DNA of 64,000 bases from Novosphingobium ovatum (GTDB lineage Bacteria > Pseudomonadota > Alphaproteobacteria > Sphingomonadales > Sphingomonadaceae): positions 124,001 to 188,000 of the forward strand of contig NZ_JAAAPO010000005.1 in NCBI RefSeq assembly GCF_009909235.1. Reading direction: 5' to 3'. Under the pieces are notes generated by a model. It was not told the origin of the DNA. It saw only the letters and a list, made by a program, of their open reading frames with translations, and ran no database searches. The position numbers and the translations under genes are program-made. Below, piece by piece: positions 48,636-57,576 of the stretch. How positions within the stretch are numbered: position 1 is the stretch's first letter; each line of letters opens with the position of its first letter.

Positions 48636-51176
48636 ATGACCGCGCCGATCGCCCCTGCCGCTTTTGCCCCCCTCACCCCCGCGCCCAGTGGGCTGACCGT
48701 GTTGCCCGGCCTGCCCGGCAGCGTGGCCGCCAACGCGCTGATCCCGCCGCCCGCGCCCCCGGTGCAGCGCCCGACCGAGGTGTTGCCACATCAATTGCCC
48801 GACGCGCTGGTGGCTTTTGGCGATTGCACCGTACTCAGCCTCGACTGTTTCGACACGCTGTTGTGGCGCGACTGTCATGCGCCGGTGCATCTGTTCTCGG
48901 TGCTGCCGCAAGTGACGACGATGCAGCGCGGCCGGGCCGAACACAACGCCCGCCGCGCCTCCTCGCTCAGCGGGCGGGGGCAAGATGTGCCGATCGACGA
49001 GATCTATCAGCTGTTGATGCCCAACGCCGATGCGCAGGAGCGTCAGGCCGCCATCCGCGCCGAGCTGGACGCCGAGGCGCAGCACTGTTTCGCCTTTGCC
49101 CCCACGGTCGAACTGATGCGCCGGGCCAAGGCGCGGGGGATGCGGGTCATCATCGTCTCGGACACCTATCTGGACGAAGCCATGCTGCGCGAATTGATCG
49201 CGCGGGCGGCGGGCGATGATGTGGCCGCGCTGATCGATGATGTGTTCGTCTCGTCCCACTGGCGCAAGCCCAAGGCGGCCGGGCTGTATCAGCATGTGCT
49301 GGACACGCTGAAGCTGCCGGCCACGACGATCCTGCATCTGGGCGACAACCATGGCGCCGACGTCAAGGGCGTGATGCCCTTTGGCGTGCACACGCTGCAC
49401 CTGAAACAGTTTGGCGCCGACATCGAGCAGCAGCTGCGGCTGGAGTCCTGCGTCGATTCGATGCTATGCCCGAATGACAGCGAGCTGATCTCGCCCCAGC
49501 CGCACCGGGCGGCGGTGGCGCATTGGTCGCCGCAATTGACCGATAAGGCACAGCATTTCGGCTATGCCGTGCTGGGGCCGGTGTTCACCGGCTTTGACCG
49601 CTGGCTGGAGCAGGAAGCCAAGGCGTTGCAGGCCCGACATGGTGGCCGCGTCCACTGGCTGTTCCTGATGCGCGATGGCTATTTGCCGATGGTGGTGCAT
49701 CAGGCCCGCTGCCCCGACGATACGGTACATCAGGTCGAAATCAGCCGCTTTACCTCCACTGCGGCCACCTTCTCCGACAACAAGGCGATCGATGACTATA
49801 TCGGCGTCAATCTGGGCACGATGCCCGATGTTCTGGCCCGGCAGGTGATGCTGCCCGAAGCTGACGTGCGCCGCCTGACCGCCAATGTCCCGCCGCTGGA
49901 AGGCACCGTTGCGCTGCGTCGCCATCTGAACCAACCCTCCACGCGCAAGTTCATCCACAAAGCCGCCCGCCGCATGGCCGACCGCATCGTCACCCATGTG
50001 CGCCAGGCCGTCCGACCCGAGGCGGGCGACACGCTGATGCTGATCGATCTGGGCTATAACGGCTCGGTCCAGAACAACATCGACGCCTTGTTGGCCAAGG
50101 CGCTGAAGGTGCAGGTCGCGGGCCGCTATCTGGTGCTGCGCGAAACGGAATTCAGCGGGCTGGACAAGGCGGGCTATTTCGACACGCCGCATTATGACAT
50201 GCGCGCGCTGAACGCGATGACCAGCAATATCGCCGTGGTCGAGCAAATGTGCACCACCGGCATCGGTTCGGTCATCGACTATTACGAAAACGGCAAACCA
50301 ATCCGCAAGACCAACGACATCAAGCAGACGCAAAGCGCGGTGCGCGAAGCCTGCCAGCAGGGCTGTGCCCATTTCGCCGAAAGCCACGCAGGCCATATCA
50401 TCCGCGCACAGCGCCCTGACGAAATCACCCAATGGCGGCGCGCCAACGCGGCCTCGATCATGCGGCTGATGTTCCTGCCGCTGCCTTATGAGTTGGGGGT
50501 GTTCTCCAGCTTTGAACATGACGTCAATCTGGGCACAGACGAGAAAGTCGCCCTGTTTGACTCCGCCATTGCCGAGCGCGGTCTGCGCCAGCAGGGCATG
50601 TTCTACCAAAAAGGCGTGCGGCGCATGTTCCTGTCGGCCGAAATCGCCAATCAGGGGCTGCCAACGCGGCTGACCCATCTGACCTATAACCGCTTTGCGC
50701 TGGGCCTGACGGTCAGCGATTTCATCAATGGCGGGATCATGGTGCCCACGATCTATTCCAATGGTCAGGAAGTGGTGCAAACCCGGCTGAACGCCATGCC
50801 CACACATGACGGTTTCCACACGCTGTGCATCCCGATCAGCGATTGCCGCTTTACCGCCGCGATCCAGTTTGGCGCGGTGTTCGACTGGATGGAGATTTAT
50901 AGCGTGTCGGCGATGCCTTCGGCCGAACATCTGAACAACATGCACGACACATGGCAGCGCGAAGTGCCACTGCACCCCATTCTGGACGGGATCGAACAGG
51001 TATCGGCCAATCTGTGGCATTGCCAGCGCGAAACCGGCTTTGCCCTGATCAACCCGCCCGAACGGGGGGACAATACGGCGATGACGCTGTTGGTGGTGTT
51101 CCGCCCGGTCACATGGCGCGCGGGCGCGCAGGATGCCAATGCGGCGGCGGTCGCGGCCTTTGGCACACAGGCGTAA
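48636..51176 (+). CDS. large HAD-domain protein of the flagellar locus (COG5610-like)
   Basis: An 846-residue protein. After a Pro/Ala-rich N-terminus, residues about 62-250 form a haloacid-dehalogenase-fold hydrolase with all four motifs: SLDCFDTLLWRD (nucleophile Asp and the second Asp), IIVSDTYLDE, the Lys in HWRKPKAAGLY, and LHLGDNHGADVKG. The long C-terminal part (about 260-846) is of unknown fold, with HWLFLMRDGYLP and LIDLGYNGSVQNN, features I associate from memory with COG5610-type proteins of surface-polysaccharide loci. Between motB and fliC, it may act in flagellin or filament glycan modification. That role is inference. Confidence 0.75.
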   Translation: MTAPIAPAAFAPLTPAPSGLTVLPGLPGSVAANALIPPPAPPVQRPTEVLPHQLPDALVAFGDCTVLSLDCFDTLLWRDCHAPVHLFSVLPQVTTMQRGRAEHNARRASSLSGRGQDVPIDEIYQLLMPNADAQERQAAIRAELDAEAQHCFAFAPTVELMRRAKARGMRVIIVSDTYLDEAMLRELIARAAGDDVAALIDDVFVSSHWRKPKAAGLYQHVLDTLKLPATTILHLGDNHGADVKGVMPFGVHTLHLKQFGADIEQQLRLESCVDSMLCPNDSELISPQPHRAAVAHWSPQLTDKAQHFGYAVLGPVFTGFDRWLEQEAKALQARHGGRVHWLFLMRDGYLPMVVHQARCPDDTVHQVEISRFTSTAATFSDNKAIDDYIGVNLGTMPDVLARQVMLPEADVRRLTANVPPLEGTVALRRHLNQPSTRKFIHKAARRMADRIVTHVRQAVRPEAGDTLMLIDLGYNGSVQNNIDALLAKALKVQVAGRYLVLRETEFSGLDKAGYFDTPHYDMRALNAMTSNIAVVEQMCTTGIGSVIDYYENGKPIRKTNDIKQTQSAVREACQQGCAHFAESHAGHIIRAQRPDEITQWRRANAASIMRLMFLPLPYELGVFSSFEHDVNLGTDEKVALFDSAIAERGLRQQGMFYQKGVRRMFLSAEIANQGLPTRLTHLTYNRFALGLTVSDFINGGIMVPTIYSNGQEVVQTRLNAMPTHDGFHTLCIPISDCRFTAAIQFGAVFDWMEIYSVSAMPSAEHLNNMHDTWQREVPLHPILDGIEQVSANLWHCQRETGFALINPPERGDNTAMTLLVVFRPVTWRAGAQDANAAAVAAFGTQA

Positions 51177-51181
51177 CACGT

Positions 51182-51199
51182 GGCGGGGTCCGCCCCGCC
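51182..51199 (+). terminator. hairpin after the HAD-domain gene
   Basis: GGCGGGG and CCCCGCC form a perfect 7-bp stem around TCCG, 5 bases after the stop codon. A second, larger palindrome follows at 51232. Confidence 0.55.
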
Positions 51200-51231
51200 G
51201 GTCACATGATCCAGATCGTGAAAATGCAGGC

Positions 51232-51259
51232 AACCGGGCGAAGGATCCTTCGCCCGGTT
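51232..51259 (+). terminator. 28-bp perfect palindrome between the HAD gene and fliC
   Basis: A perfect palindrome whose two arms are AACCGGGCGAAGGA and its complement, with no spacer. It works as a bidirectional hairpin between convergent genes. The 457-base gap from 51177 to 51633 contains this, the preceding hairpin and the fliC terminator, and no convincing gene. Confidence 0.65.
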
Positions 51260-51590
51260 TGCTGTGTGTGCCGGTGGCGACACCGGCGGTACGGATCATA
51301 AGGAAGCCAACGATGATGTTGCGGACAAGGGGCGAACCATGGCCCACCTGCGGCGCGTCGTCGGTTTGTTGGCGGATCGCGCCAGAGGCGCGGTGGTCGT
51401 GTCGCCGGTGACCAGAGGGATCGGTGGACGGGGGCGCTGCGGGGCAGGGATGGCGGACATGGGCTGCCCTGATGCCATATGCCTTGCGCCGCGCTGTTCC
51501 CGTCCACCTTTCCTCGGGACTGCAAACACACGTGACCAGTAGATGCGGCTCTGGCCCGACACGCGATTGCCGCGCCGGGCCGGGGCCGTT

Positions 51591-51623
51591 CCGGCCGGGC
51601 TGCCTGTGTGGCGGCCCGACCGG
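51591..51623 (-). terminator. terminator of fliC
   Basis: CCGGCCGGGC (51591-51600) pairs with GCCCGACCGG (51614-51623) with one wobble pair and a 13-base loop. It starts 10 bases past the fliC stop on the minus strand. A T-run is lacking. Confidence 0.55.
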
Positions 51624-51633
51624 AGGGAGAGGC

Positions 51634-52464
51634 TTACTTCAGCAGGCTCAGCACGTTCTGCTGGCTCTGGTTGGCCTGAGCGATCATCGCGGTCGATGCC
51701 TGCGAGAGGATCTGGGCCTTGGCCATGGACGTCGATTCCGCCGAATAGTCGGTGTCCTGAATACGGCTGCGTGCGGCCGACAGGTTGGTGACGTTCGCGG
51801 TCAGGTTGTTCACCGCCGACTGCAACTGGTTCTGGCCTGCGCCCAAACCGGCCGCCGTCGTCGAAACCTGTTGCAGCAGCGTATCGACCACCGCGATGGC
51901 GGCGCTGGCGCTGCCCGAGTCCGAAACATCGAGGCTGGTCTTCTGGTTGTCCCAGTCAATGCCGTTCGAGGTCAGCGTCACGGTGTCGGTGGCGTTCGCA
52001 CCCGCCTGAATGGTGAAGCTGACGGCGCCCGACGAACCCGAACCCGAAGTGCCAAACAGCGCGTTGCCGTTGAACTTGGTGTTGCTCAAAATGCTGGTGA
52101 TCTGGTTCTTCAGCGAGGTCACTTCCTGGTTCATGTCCGAGCGGTCACGATCCTGGTAGGTGGCCGAAGACGACTGGACCGACAGCTCACGAACGCGCTG
52201 CAGCATGTTGGTGACTTCGTCCAGCGAACCCTGCGCCGTCTGAGCCAGCGAGATGCCGTCGTTGGCGTTCTTGATGCCCTGATTCATGCCGTTGATCTGG
52301 CTGGTCATCGAGGTGGCGATGGCCAGGCCCGCGGCATCGTCGGCAGCCGAGTTGATGCGCTTGCCGGTCGACAGGCGGGTCATGGCCTGCGAAGTCATGT
52401 TGGCGGCGCTGTTCGAAGCATTGGTCGCCTGGAGGGCGTTCACGTTGGTGTTGATGACAGTCAT
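51634..52464 (-). CDS. fliC: flagellin
   Basis: A 276-residue flagellin, the filament subunit. The N-terminal D0/D1 part (MTVINTNVNALQATNAS...MTRLSTGKRINSAADDAAGLAIATSMTSQINGMNQ) and the C-terminal part (NVTNLSAARSRIQDTDYSAESTSMAKAQILSQASTAMIAQANQSQQNVLSLL) are canonical. The variable outer domain is very short. Ser and Thr are plentiful in the middle and may be glycosylation sites. GGGAG precedes the ATG. It is on the opposite strand from its neighbours. Confidence 0.97.
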   Translation of the reverse strand: MTVINTNVNALQATNASNSAANMTSQAMTRLSTGKRINSAADDAAGLAIATSMTSQINGMNQGIKNANDGISLAQTAQGSLDEVTNMLQRVRELSVQSSSATYQDRDRSDMNQEVTSLKNQITSILSNTKFNGNALFGTSGSGSSGAVSFTIQAGANATDTVTLTSNGIDWDNQKTSLDVSDSGSASAAIAVVDTLLQQVSTTAAGLGAGQNQLQSAVNNLTANVTNLSAARSRIQDTDYSAESTSMAKAQILSQASTAMIAQANQSQQNVLSLLK

Positions 52465-53063
52465 GGTCTACTCCCGTTCGTAATCCCGAGGTGCCAGCCT
52501 GTCGGCCCATCCGACCTGGCTGCCATCCACTAGGGCGGAAGGTGGCGGGGATTTTTAAGGGCGGAATTTTTCAAAGGCGTCACAAGGGGCCATTTGCCCG
52601 GGCAAACGGAGGACGCGGGCCAGACGCCTGACGCCCGCCCGCAAACCACCCAACATGGTTTACCCGCGCTAACCAATGATGGGCCGCATTGGGTGGTGCT
52701 GTCGTCCTCCGGCGCCCTCTGCCACACCCCGATCAGACAGGCCCGGCGCGCGCCCCCGCATCACGCCCGCCCGCCCCCGCATGGCCACGCCTGCGCGTCA
52801 CGTGTGCGAGAGCGGGCGCGAATCACGCGCGTATAAGGCTTGCGGGAGGAACAGCCGCTTCTGATTCGGGAGCAACCGGATATTTACCATATTCCGTCTA
52901 TGTTCCGCTGGAACGGGCCACTCGCTGCTGATTGCCCGTCAAACACCCGCAAAAAGAATGCAAAAATACGGGTTTTACCGGGGACTTAATTTTCCGCCTC
53001 CTTTGACGTGCCCCCCCCATAATCGTCTCGAAAGCAATGCAGCCTTCGGGAAGTTTCGACACC
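52465..53063. other. 599-base divergent intergenic region between fliC and flbD
   Basis: It holds the promoters of fliC (minus) and flbD (plus). Features seen by eye are a 14-bp perfect palindrome TTTGCCCGGGCAAA at 52593-52606, 129 bases before the fliC ATG; an inverted repeat at 52645-52697; and the short repeat GTTCC-GCT-GGAAC near 52907. I found no good sigma-54 element for either gene and no convincing sigma-28 element for fliC. No real coding frame is visible. Confidence 0.5.
52645..52697. repeat. inverted repeat able to form a branched hairpin
   Basis: ACCACCCAA (52645-52653) pairs with TTGGGTGGT (52689-52697). The loop contains a further short GGTT/AACC stem. Its role is unknown; it could be a terminator, an RNA leader structure or part of a regulatory site. 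Confidence 0.4.
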
Positions 53064-54413
53064 ATGCAGCAGTTCGAGTTCGACACCGCCCTGGCCCGGG
53101 CCCACGCACCGCTCGCCCAACGGGCGCTGGCCGTGATCGCCGCTTTGGGCCGGCAGGACGAGGTGCGCATCAGCGACGCCCGCCATCCCGCCAGCCCTGT
53201 GTCCGACGCAACGCCTTTGCCCTTGGCCGACATCATGCTGGCCCGCGCCGAGACCAGCGCGCTCAGCCGTCTGAACGCGGGACAGCCGCGTGGCACCATG
53301 CGCGGCCCGGTCACGGCCCGCTATGCCCTGACCTATGCCGACCCGGCATCGGAAAGCGCGCTGGCGGCCCTGCTGGCCTGTGCCACGCCCGCCGGAGATC
53401 CGATCGCGGCCGATCCCGAAAGCCTTTCGGTGCTGGCGCTGGCCGAACGTCTGGCCGCCAGCGACATTCCCGTGCTGATCGGCGGCCCTACCGGCACCGG
53501 CAAGGAAGTGCTGAGCCGTTTCATCCATGAACACAGCCCCCGCGCCAAGGAGCCGTTCGTCGCGGTCAACTGCGCCGCCATGCCCGAAGCCATGCTGGAG
53601 GCGCTGCTGTTCGGCCACACCAAGGGCGCGTTCACCGGCGCGGCACAGGCCAACGAAGGCTTTTTCCGCGCTGCCCATGGCGGCACACTGCTGCTGGACG
53701 AGATCGCCGAAATGCCGCTGGCACTGCAAGCCAAGCTGCTGCGCACGCTGCAGGAGGGCGAGGTGGTGCCAATCGGTTCGACCCAGCCCGTCCGGATCGA
53801 CGTGCGCGTCATTGCCGCGGCCAACCGCGACCTTCCGACCGAAGTCGCCGAGGGCCGTTTCCGCGCCGACCTATTCTATCGGCTGAACGTTTTCCCCCTG
53901 TCGCTGCGCCCGCTGCGTGAGCGGGCCGAGGATATCGCGCCGCTCGCCTTTGCGCTGGTGCTGCGCCACACGCCCGTGGGCAAGCCGATCCCCTGGCTGA
54001 GCGATGCCGCTCTGGTGATGCTGCGCATGCATGGCTGGCCGGGCAATGTCCGCGAGCTGGAAAATGTCATCCGCCGCGCCCTGCTGCTGGCCGAAAACCA
54101 GCCCGGCGCCAGCGGCCACGAGATCCGCCCCGAACACATCCAGTTTGACAGTCCCGCCCGCCTGGTGGGCGCCGACCTCCCCGCCGCGATCACGCCGATG
54201 TCGCATGCCGCCGCAGAAACCACTGGCGGGCGCCGTCTGGCCAATATCGTGCAGGTGAGCGAGGCCAAGGCCATTCTGGAAACGCTGGCCGCCTGTGGTG
54301 GCAACCGTCTGGCGGCCGCGCGCGCGCTGGGCATTTCGGAACGCACGCTGCGCTATCGTCTGGCCTCCTTCCGCGAGGCCGGAATCGCCGTGGCGGCAGG
54401 AGGCCGTAGATGA
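53064..54413 (+). CDS. flbD: sigma-54-dependent flagellar activator (FlbD/FleQ-like)
   Basis: A 449-residue bacterial enhancer-binding protein. The AAA+ domain has Walker A GGPTGTGKE, the sigma-54-contacting GAFTGA loop, GGTLLLDEI (Walker B) and FYRLNVFPLSLRPLRER. The C-terminus is a Fis-type helix-turn-helix (NRLAAARALGISERTLRYRLASF). The roughly 120-residue N-terminal part is not a recognisable phospho-receiver, as in FlbD, where it is degenerate. It is the likely activator of the four sigma-54 promoters in this locus. An in-frame ATG at 53037 is a possible earlier start. The stop overlaps fliE (ATGA). Confidence 0.9.
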   Translation: MQQFEFDTALARAHAPLAQRALAVIAALGRQDEVRISDARHPASPVSDATPLPLADIMLARAETSALSRLNAGQPRGTMRGPVTARYALTYADPASESALAALLACATPAGDPIAADPESLSVLALAERLAASDIPVLIGGPTGTGKEVLSRFIHEHSPRAKEPFVAVNCAAMPEAMLEALLFGHTKGAFTGAAQANEGFFRAAHGGTLLLDEIAEMPLALQAKLLRTLQEGEVVPIGSTQPVRIDVRVIAAANRDLPTEVAEGRFRADLFYRLNVFPLSLRPLRERAEDIAPLAFALVLRHTPVGKPIPWLSDAALVMLRMHGWPGNVRELENVIRRALLLAENQPGASGHEIRPEHIQFDSPARLVGADLPAAITPMSHAAAETTGGRRLANIVQVSEAKAILETLAACGGNRLAAARALGISERTLRYRLASFREAGIAVAAGGRR

Positions 54414-54781
54414 GCAGCGTGGGAGGCATTGGGGGCCTTGGCGTTGGTGGCGCAAGCAATATGCGTGACATCATGCAGTTGCGCCAACAGATCATCGAGC
54501 GCTCGCAAGTGCTGCAACAGGTCCATGCGCCGCAAGCTGCCCCCGCGCAAGGAACGGCGCAGGGCGGCTTTGGCAATGCGGTCGAAGGCGCGCTGAACAA
54601 GGTCAACGCCACGCAGAAACAGGCCGAAGCGCTGACCAACGCCTATGAAACCGGGCAAACGCAGGACATCGCCAAGGTGATGCTGGCCCGTCAGGAAGCC
54701 TCTGTCGGCTTTGAAGCCACCCTTCAGGTTCGCAACAAATTGCTGTCCGCCTATCAGGACATCATGAAATTCGGGGTATGA
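54410..54781 (+). CDS. fliE: flagellar hook-basal body protein FliE
   Basis: A 123-residue rod-to-MS-ring adaptor. GFGNAVEGALNKVNATQKQAEALTNAYETGQTQDIAKVMLARQEASVGFEATLQVRNKLLSAYQDIMKFGV is the conserved C-terminal region, quoted here only by its boundaries in the gene (residues about 52-123: start GFGNAV, end IMKFGV). The N-terminus is Gly-rich. It overlaps flbD and precedes fliF by 5 bases. Confidence 0.92.
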   Translation: MSSVGGIGGLGVGGASNMRDIMQLRQQIIERSQVLQQVHAPQAAPAQGTAQGGFGNAVEGALNKVNATQKQAEALTNAYETGQTQDIAKVMLARQEASVGFEATLQVRNKLLSAYQDIMKFGV

Positions 54782-54786
54782 TCTAG

Positions 54787-56508
54787 ATGGCCGAGCTTGT
54801 CCCCGCCGGTGCCGCCGCCGAGCCCGCCCGTGGCTCCCTGCTGGCGCCGCTGACCGATCCGGCAGGTGGGCCAGCCATGGCGCGCGCGGGCGCGTTCCTG
54901 TCACAGCCCCCGGTGAAAAAGGCGCTGCCGTGGTTTGCAGGTGTGGCCATTCTGGGCGCGGGCGCGCTGGCATGGAACAGCCTGTCCCCCGCCCCCCAAC
55001 GCGTGCTTTACGGCCGTCTGGACGATGGCGAACGCGCCAGTGTGGTCGACGCGCTGGACAAGGCCAAGATCGGTTACACAATCGACACCGCCACCGGCGC
55101 GCTGACGGTGGACGAGGCCAATGTGTACAGGGCGCGCATGGTGGTGGCCCAGACCGGGTCGTTGACCATGCCCGACACGGCCAGCGACAGTTTGAACCAA
55201 TTGCCTATCGGCGCCAGCCGCGCGCTGGAAGATGAACGTCTGCGCGCCGCGCGCGAACGCGAATTGATGCTGTCGATCAAGGAGATCGAGGGCGTCCAAT
55301 CGGTGCGCGTCCATATCGCCGAAGGGCAGAAATCGGTGTTCGTGCGCGAACAGATCGCGCCTTCGGCATCGGTCATGGTGCGGTTGGTCGATGGCCGCCA
55401 GTTGTCGCAGGGACAGGTACAGGCGATCGTCAACCTGGTTGCCGGATCGGTTCCCGGCCTGTCGCCTGACGCGGTCAAGGTGGTGGACCACCGTGGCCGC
55501 CTGCTCAGTCAGGGCGGGGCGGCGCAGGGCGATGACCGCCTGGAAATTCAGGGCCGGCTGGAGGAAAAGCTGCAAGGGCAGGTGTCCGCGCTGCTATCCC
55601 CCATGCTCGGCGAAGCGAATTTCACCAGCGAGGTGCAGGTGGAGCTGGACATGGACCAGATCACCTCTGCCCGCGAGACATATGACAAACAGGGCGTGCT
55701 GCGCAGCGAACAACAGGCGCAGTCCAGCCAGCCGCAGGCCGGCGCCCCCGCCGGCGTGCCCGGCGTCACGTCAAACATTCCGCCCGCCGCCGCAACGCCC
55801 GTTCCGGCGGCGCCAGCCGCACCGGGCGCGGCCCCCACGCCGGGCGCAACGCCCGGCCCCACCGTCCCCACCGCCACCGAAAGCAGCGCCACACGCAATT
55901 TCGAGCTGGGCCGCGAAGTGGCGGTTTCAAACCGCAGCCCCGGCCGGATCAAGCGGCTGACGGTGGCCGTCGCCCTGTCCAAATCCGCCATGGCACAGGC
56001 CAAACAGGCCGATATCGACCAGATCAAGCAACTTGTCTCGTCGGCCGTCGGGGCCGATCCCGCGCGCGGTGACCAGGTGACCGTGGTGGTGCGCGCCTTT
56101 GACGCGCCCCCCGCCGAAAAGATCCCCTTTTACGAGGCCCCGTGGTTTGGTCAGGCGCTGCATTATGGCGCGCTGTTGCTGGGCACGCTGATGGTGCTGT
56201 TGCTGGGTGTGCGCCCGGTGGTCAAGGCGATCAAGGGCGACCCGCCCAAACCCGCCGCAGCGACCGCAGCCACCACCGAGGCCGAGACCGAGGGCGCGCC
56301 CGCCCCCGCCCTGATCGAGGGCGAAGGGGACGCCGCCGCGCCGGACGCCACCCCGCAGGCCGAACCGCCGCGCCCGATCGACGCCGAACTGTTGGGCCAA
56401 CACGTCAGCCGCGCGCAACAGATCGTCATGCAGAAGCCTGACAACGCGGTGATTGCCCTGCGCGAAATGTTGCAGCCCCCCGCCGCCGATCCGGCCGCCT
56501 CATCATAA
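54787..56508 (+). CDS. fliF: flagellar MS-ring protein FliF
   Basis: A 573-residue inner-membrane ring protein. It has an N-terminal membrane helix (residues about 40-60), ring-building motifs in the periplasmic part (RVLYGRLDDGER, VRVHIAEGQKSVF, ASVMVRLVDGRQL), a Pro/Ala-rich insertion near residues 315-360, a second membrane helix (LHYGALLLGTLMVLLLGV) and a C-terminal cytosolic segment that binds FliG. The length is normal. Confidence 0.95.
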   Translation: MAELVPAGAAAEPARGSLLAPLTDPAGGPAMARAGAFLSQPPVKKALPWFAGVAILGAGALAWNSLSPAPQRVLYGRLDDGERASVVDALDKAKIGYTIDTATGALTVDEANVYRARMVVAQTGSLTMPDTASDSLNQLPIGASRALEDERLRAARERELMLSIKEIEGVQSVRVHIAEGQKSVFVREQIAPSASVMVRLVDGRQLSQGQVQAIVNLVAGSVPGLSPDAVKVVDHRGRLLSQGGAAQGDDRLEIQGRLEEKLQGQVSALLSPMLGEANFTSEVQVELDMDQITSARETYDKQGVLRSEQQAQSSQPQAGAPAGVPGVTSNIPPAAATPVPAAPAAPGAAPTPGATPGPTVPTATESSATRNFELGREVAVSNRSPGRIKRLTVAVALSKSAMAQAKQADIDQIKQLVSSAVGADPARGDQVTVVVRAFDAPPAEKIPFYEAPWFGQALHYGALLLGTLMVLLLGVRPVVKAIKGDPPKPAAATAATTEAETEGAPAPALIEGEGDAAAPDATPQAEPPRPIDAELLGQHVSRAQQIVMQKPDNAVIALREMLQPPAADPAASS

Positions 56509-56535
56509 CCCCCGCCCCACGGAAACGCCCCTGCC

Positions 56536-57576
56536 ATGAGCCAAATCGACGCCCTCACCCCGTCTGACGATGATCTGCCGCCGCTCAGCGATGCCGATGC
56601 GGCCGCTGTGCTGGTGATGGTGCTGGGCGATGAACAGGCCAGCCGCGTCCTGCAACAATTGGGCCCGGCCGAATTGCAGCTGCTGGGCGAAAAGATGTGC
56701 GCGCTGGGCGATATCGGCCCCGATGCCATCGTGCAGGCCGTCGAAGGCTTTGCCGCGCGCACAGAAAAGCTGGGAATCAACGCGCATGGCCGGATCGACC
56801 GCGTCCACGCCCTGATGAAAACCGCCATCGGACCAGTCAAGGCCGATAACCTGATGGAGCGCATCATCCCCGATGCGCCCGCCGCCAGTGGGCTGGAAAT
56901 CATCCGCTGGCTAAACCCATCGGCCATTGTCCCGCTGGTGCGCGGCGAACACCCTCAGGCGATTGCCGTGCTGTTGATCCAGCTGGAACCCGAAGTGGCC
57001 GCTCAGGTGCTGCACTCGCTGCCGCCCGAGGCGCAAACGCAGGTCGTCCACCGCGTCGCCACCATGGGCCCCGTCCTGCCCGAAGCGATGGGCATGCTGG
57101 AAGAGCTGCTGAGCCGCAAGATCGCCCAGTTCCACGGCAAGGGCATGTTGGCCATGGGCGGCGCCAAACCGGCGGCCGACCTTATCAACAGCAGCGGCAA
57201 GGTGGTCGAGAAGCGGGTCATGCCCGAGATCACCAAGATGGACAAGAATCTGGCCAAGGCGATCGAGAACGAGATGTTCAAGTTCGAGCACCTGTTTGCG
57301 CTGGATTCCAAATCGATGGGTTCGCTGCTGCGCGAAGTGGAGAGCGACATTCTGATCAACGCCCTGAAGGGCACGCCCGAAGAACAGCGCGGCGTGTTCT
57401 TTGCCGCCATGTCCAGCCGCGCCGCCGATGGCATCAAGGACGAAATCGCCGGTCGTGGCCGACTGAAGATGGCCGATGTGATCGAGGCGCAAAAGCAGAT
57501 CGTTGCCATCGCCCGGCGCCTGGCGGCCGAAGGCGTGATCGCGTTCGGCGCGGGCGGCGACGACGATTATGTCTGA
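56536..57576 (+). CDS. fliG: flagellar motor switch protein FliG
   Basis: A 346-residue C-ring protein that couples to MotA to generate torque. LSDADAAAVLVMVLGDEQASRVLQQLGPAE, VRGEHPQAIAVLLIQLEPEVAAQVLHSLP (EHPQ motif) and the C-terminal torque helix around ALKGTPEEQRGVFFAAMSSRAADGIKDEI are present with their charged residues. The stop overlaps fliH by 8 bases. Confidence 0.95.
   Translation: MSQIDALTPSDDDLPPLSDADAAAVLVMVLGDEQASRVLQQLGPAELQLLGEKMCALGDIGPDAIVQAVEGFAARTEKLGINAHGRIDRVHALMKTAIGPVKADNLMERIIPDAPAASGLEIIRWLNPSAIVPLVRGEHPQAIAVLLIQLEPEVAAQVLHSLPPEAQTQVVHRVATMGPVLPEAMGMLEELLSRKIAQFHGKGMLAMGGAKPAADLINSSGKVVEKRVMPEITKMDKNLAKAIENEMFKFEHLFALDSKSMGSLLREVESDILINALKGTPEEQRGVFFAAMSSRAADGIKDEIAGRGRLKMADVIEAQKQIVAIARRLAAEGVIAFGAGGDDDYV

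Noticed and set aside
49464-51347. 627-codon minus-strand frame opposite the HAD-domain gene
   Set aside because: No domain or signal is visible. The plus-strand frame carries complete HAD motifs.
51264-51542. 92-codon plus-strand frame in the gap before fliC
   Set aside because: No start signal and a composition like other non-coding frames of this DNA. It ends near the fliC terminator.
52465-52600. Sigma-28 or sigma-54 promoter for fliC
   Set aside because: TGGCAC is present near 52495 on the minus strand but is not followed by TTGC at the right distance. No good TAAA-N15-GCCGATAA match was found by eye, so no promoter is claimed.
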